Below are positions 7,883 through 9,218 of a DNA stretch of 9,218 nt, one piece after another. This DNA is from an uncultured Carnobacterium sp. (lineage in GTDB: Bacteria > Bacillota > Bacilli > Lactobacillales > Aerococcaceae). Each line of letters opens with the position of its first letter. The stretch's first letter is position 1. The notes beneath the pieces were generated by a model. It was not told where the DNA came from. It ran no database searches and was given only the letters and a program-made list of their open reading frames with translations. Position numbers and translations under genes: made by a program. The stretch lies in assembly GCA_937923125.1 (NCBI GenBank), contig CALALK010000094.1, positions 1 to 9,218 of the forward strand, in the 5' to 3' direction.

Positions 7883-8219
7883 TTTTGATTTATGGCTGGG
7901 GTTGTTTAGGAAGAATAGGAGTACTACTTTATAAAATATATTGAAGTGATTTTTTTATTGAACTTACGTTCTTTTGAATCATTGCGGATGTCTTCATAAA
8001 AGCTGTAATGGGATACCGGTTCGAGCCTAGGGTCTCTCACCTTCAAAGCCTCAAAAACGGGAGTAAGGAATACATTCCTAACTCCCGTTAATTCGTTTTG
8101 ATATGATTCCCCATTACTGCTTTTATAGAATCCGCATGATTCTTCAGAACGAAGACTTAAAATTTTTTTCGTATATTTTATAAAGTAGGTTATCTTTCTT
8201 AGACCGCCATAAATCAAAA
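7883..8219. repeat. 337-bp imperfect inverted-repeat (MITE-like) element
   Basis: The two ends are a perfect 14-bp inverted repeat: TTTTGATTTATGGC (7883-7896) and its complement (8206-8219). Further complementary blocks lie in order toward the centre: a 17-bp perfect pair (7924-7940 with 8172-8188), a CGTTCT/GAATCAT/GCGGAT block (7968-7989 with about 8131-8151), a 17-base block with one mismatch (7996-8012 with 8110-8126), and a central hairpin (8056-8089). The left arm is longer because of a segment of about 40 nt at 8014-8055 with no partner. No transposase is present and no clear target-site duplication borders the ends. The element lies neatly between the thrS terminator and the MATE promoter. 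A non-autonomous mobile element is the best guess; a large structured RNA is an alternative. I do not recognise the family. Confidence 0.7.
8056..8089. repeat. Central hairpin of the inverted-repeat element
   Basis: Bases 8056-8071 pair with 8074-8089 at 15 of 16 positions (A8065/A8080 do not pair), around a 2-nt turn. Read on the minus strand it is followed by five T (complement of 8053-8057), so it resembles an intrinsic terminator in that direction. On the plus strand no T run follows directly. Confidence 0.75.
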
Positions 8220-8307
8220 TGAGGATAAAGAAGACGAGTCTTGCGAAAAATTAGTTATCGCTAAAATTGGAGCGTCCGTGAGTGCTGAAATAGTTTGGGG
8301 CGGATGT
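8220..8307. other. Intergenic stretch between the repeat element and the MATE promoter
   Basis: I see no gene here. It contains a short palindrome AAGACGAGTCTT (8231-8242) and a weak 4-bp hairpin TTAG/CTAA (8251-8264), neither strong enough to name. Confidence 0.4.
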
Positions 8308-8336
8308 TTGACAAAATCAGATTGCAAAGTTAAGAT
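8308..8336 (+). promoter_or_regulatory. Promoter for the MATE transporter gene
   Basis: A perfect -35 TTGACA (8308-8313) is followed after 17 nt by TAAGAT (8331-8336, 4 of 6). Transcription would begin near 8343, giving a leader of about 73 nt before the ATG at 8416. Confidence 0.68.
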
Positions 8337-8351
8337 AAATGTATTGGTAGA

Positions 8352-8379
8352 TCTCTCCGCGTGTGGAGGGACTTTTTTT
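8352..8379 (+). terminator. Terminator-like hairpin in the MATE leader (possible attenuator)
   Basis: A 7-bp stem (8352-8358 with 8365-8371, one T-G pair) with a 6-nt loop is followed by C and seven T (8373-8379). It stands between the predicted promoter and the gene, so it would cut the transcript at about 35 nt unless something prevents folding. I see no competing antiterminator stem and no recognised riboswitch in the short leader; only a small part of upstream RNA is available to form one. Confidence 0.55.
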
Positions 8380-8415
8380 ATGCATATATACAATTAATTG
8401 AGAAGGAGAGTTTAA

Positions 8416-9218
8416 ATGAACGTTGAAGAAAAACAAAATCCATTAGGTATAGAAAAGATAGGGACTCTTCTTAGAAAGATGGCGATTCCTGCGATTATCG
8501 CGAATGTGGTGAATGCACTCTATAATATTGTCGACCAAATCTTTATTGGACAAGGAGTGGGATACTTAGGAAATGCAGCTACGAATATTGCCTTTCCAAT
8601 TACAACCATCTGTATGGCGATTGGTTTAATGGTAGGAATTGGTGCCGCGTCAAACTTTAACTTGGCGCTGGGCCGAAAAGAGGACAAGCATGCTCGTGAA
8701 GTTGCTGGGACTGCAGTGGTATTGTTGGTGACAGCTGGGTTAATCATTATGAGTGTGGTTCTATTGTTCTTACAACCATTATTGAACTTATTTGGTGCTA
8801 CTGATCAGATTTTAGGATACGCCAGTGAGTATGCAGGGATTACAGCTTTTGGGATTCCGTTCTTCATGATTTCGATTGGTTTTAATCCATTAGTTCGTGC
8901 AGATGGTAGGGCCACTTACTCGATGATGGCCATTATTGTGGGAGCCTTGCTGAATACCGTTCTTGATCCGTTGTTTATCTTTGGATTCAACATGGGGATT
9001 GCAGGAGCTGCTTGGGCAACGGTTATCAGTCAAGTTGTTTCAGCAATCGTATTACTCGCGTATATTTCAAGATTTAGATCTGTTCGTTTTGAACGTAGCG
9101 ACTTTAAATTGTCGTTTGAAGATGTAAAAGTCATTGCATCTCTTGGATTAACATCGTTCATTTTCCAAATCTCTGCGACTGTCGTACAAATTGTATCGAA
9201 TAATCTTTTACGTACATA
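8416..9218 (+). CDS. MATE-family multidrug/toxin efflux transporter, N-terminal part (runs off window)
   Basis: The first 267 codons of an open frame that continues past the window end. The product is a multi-spanning membrane protein that would export cationic compounds in exchange for Na+ or H+, by family. The hallmark ALYNIVDQIFIG is at 34-45, in the first membrane segment. It is followed by hydrophobic segments at about 55-80, 98-122 and 140-155, then the conserved loop with FNPLVRADGR, the segment NTVLDPLFIFGF (180-191) and GIAGAAWATVISQ. This pattern is typical of the MepA/DinF-like bacterial MATE branch. There is no signal peptide, as usual for MATE proteins. AAGGAG (8403-8408) is 7 nt before ATG 8416. 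It has its own promoter and a terminator-like leader hairpin. The substrate cannot be told from sequence, and the C-terminal half is not seen. Confidence 0.92.
   Translation, partial: MNVEEKQNPLGIEKIGTLLRKMAIPAIIANVVNALYNIVDQIFIGQGVGYLGNAATNIAFPITTICMAIGLMVGIGAASNFNLALGRKEDKHAREVAGTAVVLLVTAGLIIMSVVLLFLQPLLNLFGATDQILGYASEYAGITAFGIPFFMISIGFNPLVRADGRATYSMMAIIVGALLNTVLDPLFIFGFNMGIAGAAWATVISQVVSAIVLLAYISRFRSVRFERSDFKLSFEDVKVIASLGLTSFIFQISATVVQIVSNNLLRT

Noticed and set aside
8008..8043. A complete tRNA gene in the repeat element
   Set aside because: Only a T-loop-like and an acceptor-like stretch are seen; no D arm, anticodon arm or matching 5' acceptor strand lies upstream.
7924..8217. A 97-codon minus-strand open frame that spans almost all of the inverted-repeat element
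   Set aside because: It would need a TTG start with no Shine-Dalgarno upstream, it coincides with the repeat arms and its product matches no family I know. The open frame is better explained as a by-product of the repeat.
8220..8415. A known riboswitch (for example guanidine type) ahead of the efflux gene
   Set aside because: Neither the ACGR loops of the guanidine-II motif nor any other class signature that I can recognise is present; only a simple terminator-like hairpin is visible.
8520..8747. Minus-strand open frame of 75 codons
   Set aside because: It is the antisense shadow of the MATE transporter gene, whose frame carries clear family motifs.
1..9218. CRISPR array, prophage genes or a defence system
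   Set aside because: No regularly spaced direct repeats, integrase, transposase or phage-like genes were seen; all genes but the MATE transporter are core housekeeping functions or their close neighbours.

Overview
The window is about 9.2 kb of low-GC Firmicute chromosome. The gene set (pgi, coaE, nrdR, and the primosome genes dnaB and dnaI), the T-box-controlled thrS, the strong purine-rich Shine-Dalgarno sites and the TTA/CGT/GAA codon bias all point to Lactobacillales. A Carnobacteriaceae or Aerococcaceae relative is possible, but the genus cannot be fixed from the sequence alone. Every supported protein gene is on the + strand.

Layout. (1) Positions 1-1936: the 3' end of a cyclophilin-type peptidyl-prolyl isomerase, a 129-aa S1-domain RNA-binding protein (CvfD/YugI type) and glucose-6-phosphate isomerase (pgi), closed by a strong intrinsic terminator. 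(2) Positions 1969-5533: a replication and nucleotide-supply cluster: coaE (last step of CoA synthesis), nrdR (repressor of ribonucleotide reductase genes), dnaB and dnaI (helicase loading). A weak candidate promoter precedes coaE, and an extended -10 promoter overlapping the coaE stop can drive nrdR-dnaB-dnaI separately. (3) Positions 5544-7853: threonyl-tRNA synthetase behind a complete T-box leader with ACC (Thr) specifier, stem III, T-box antiterminator and competing terminator, and a further terminator after the gene. (4) Positions 7854-8415: a 562-bp gene-free stretch. It holds a 337-bp imperfect inverted-repeat element (MITE-like, 14-bp perfect termini, central hairpin, one arm carrying a tRNA-T-arm-like segment), then a near-consensus promoter and a terminator-like leader hairpin. 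(5) Positions 8416-9218: the first 267 codons of a MATE-family efflux transporter that runs off the window.

Most of the window is ordinary housekeeping DNA. The parts that deserve a second look are the inverted-repeat element between thrS and the MATE gene, the possible attenuator in the MATE leader, and the DnaI protein that has no cysteine and so cannot have the zinc-binding N-terminal module known from Bacillus DnaI. Two start codons are placed differently from the longest open frame (nrdR at ATG 2670, dnaI at TTG 4610), because the upstream GTG in each case lies inside the Shine-Dalgarno sequence.
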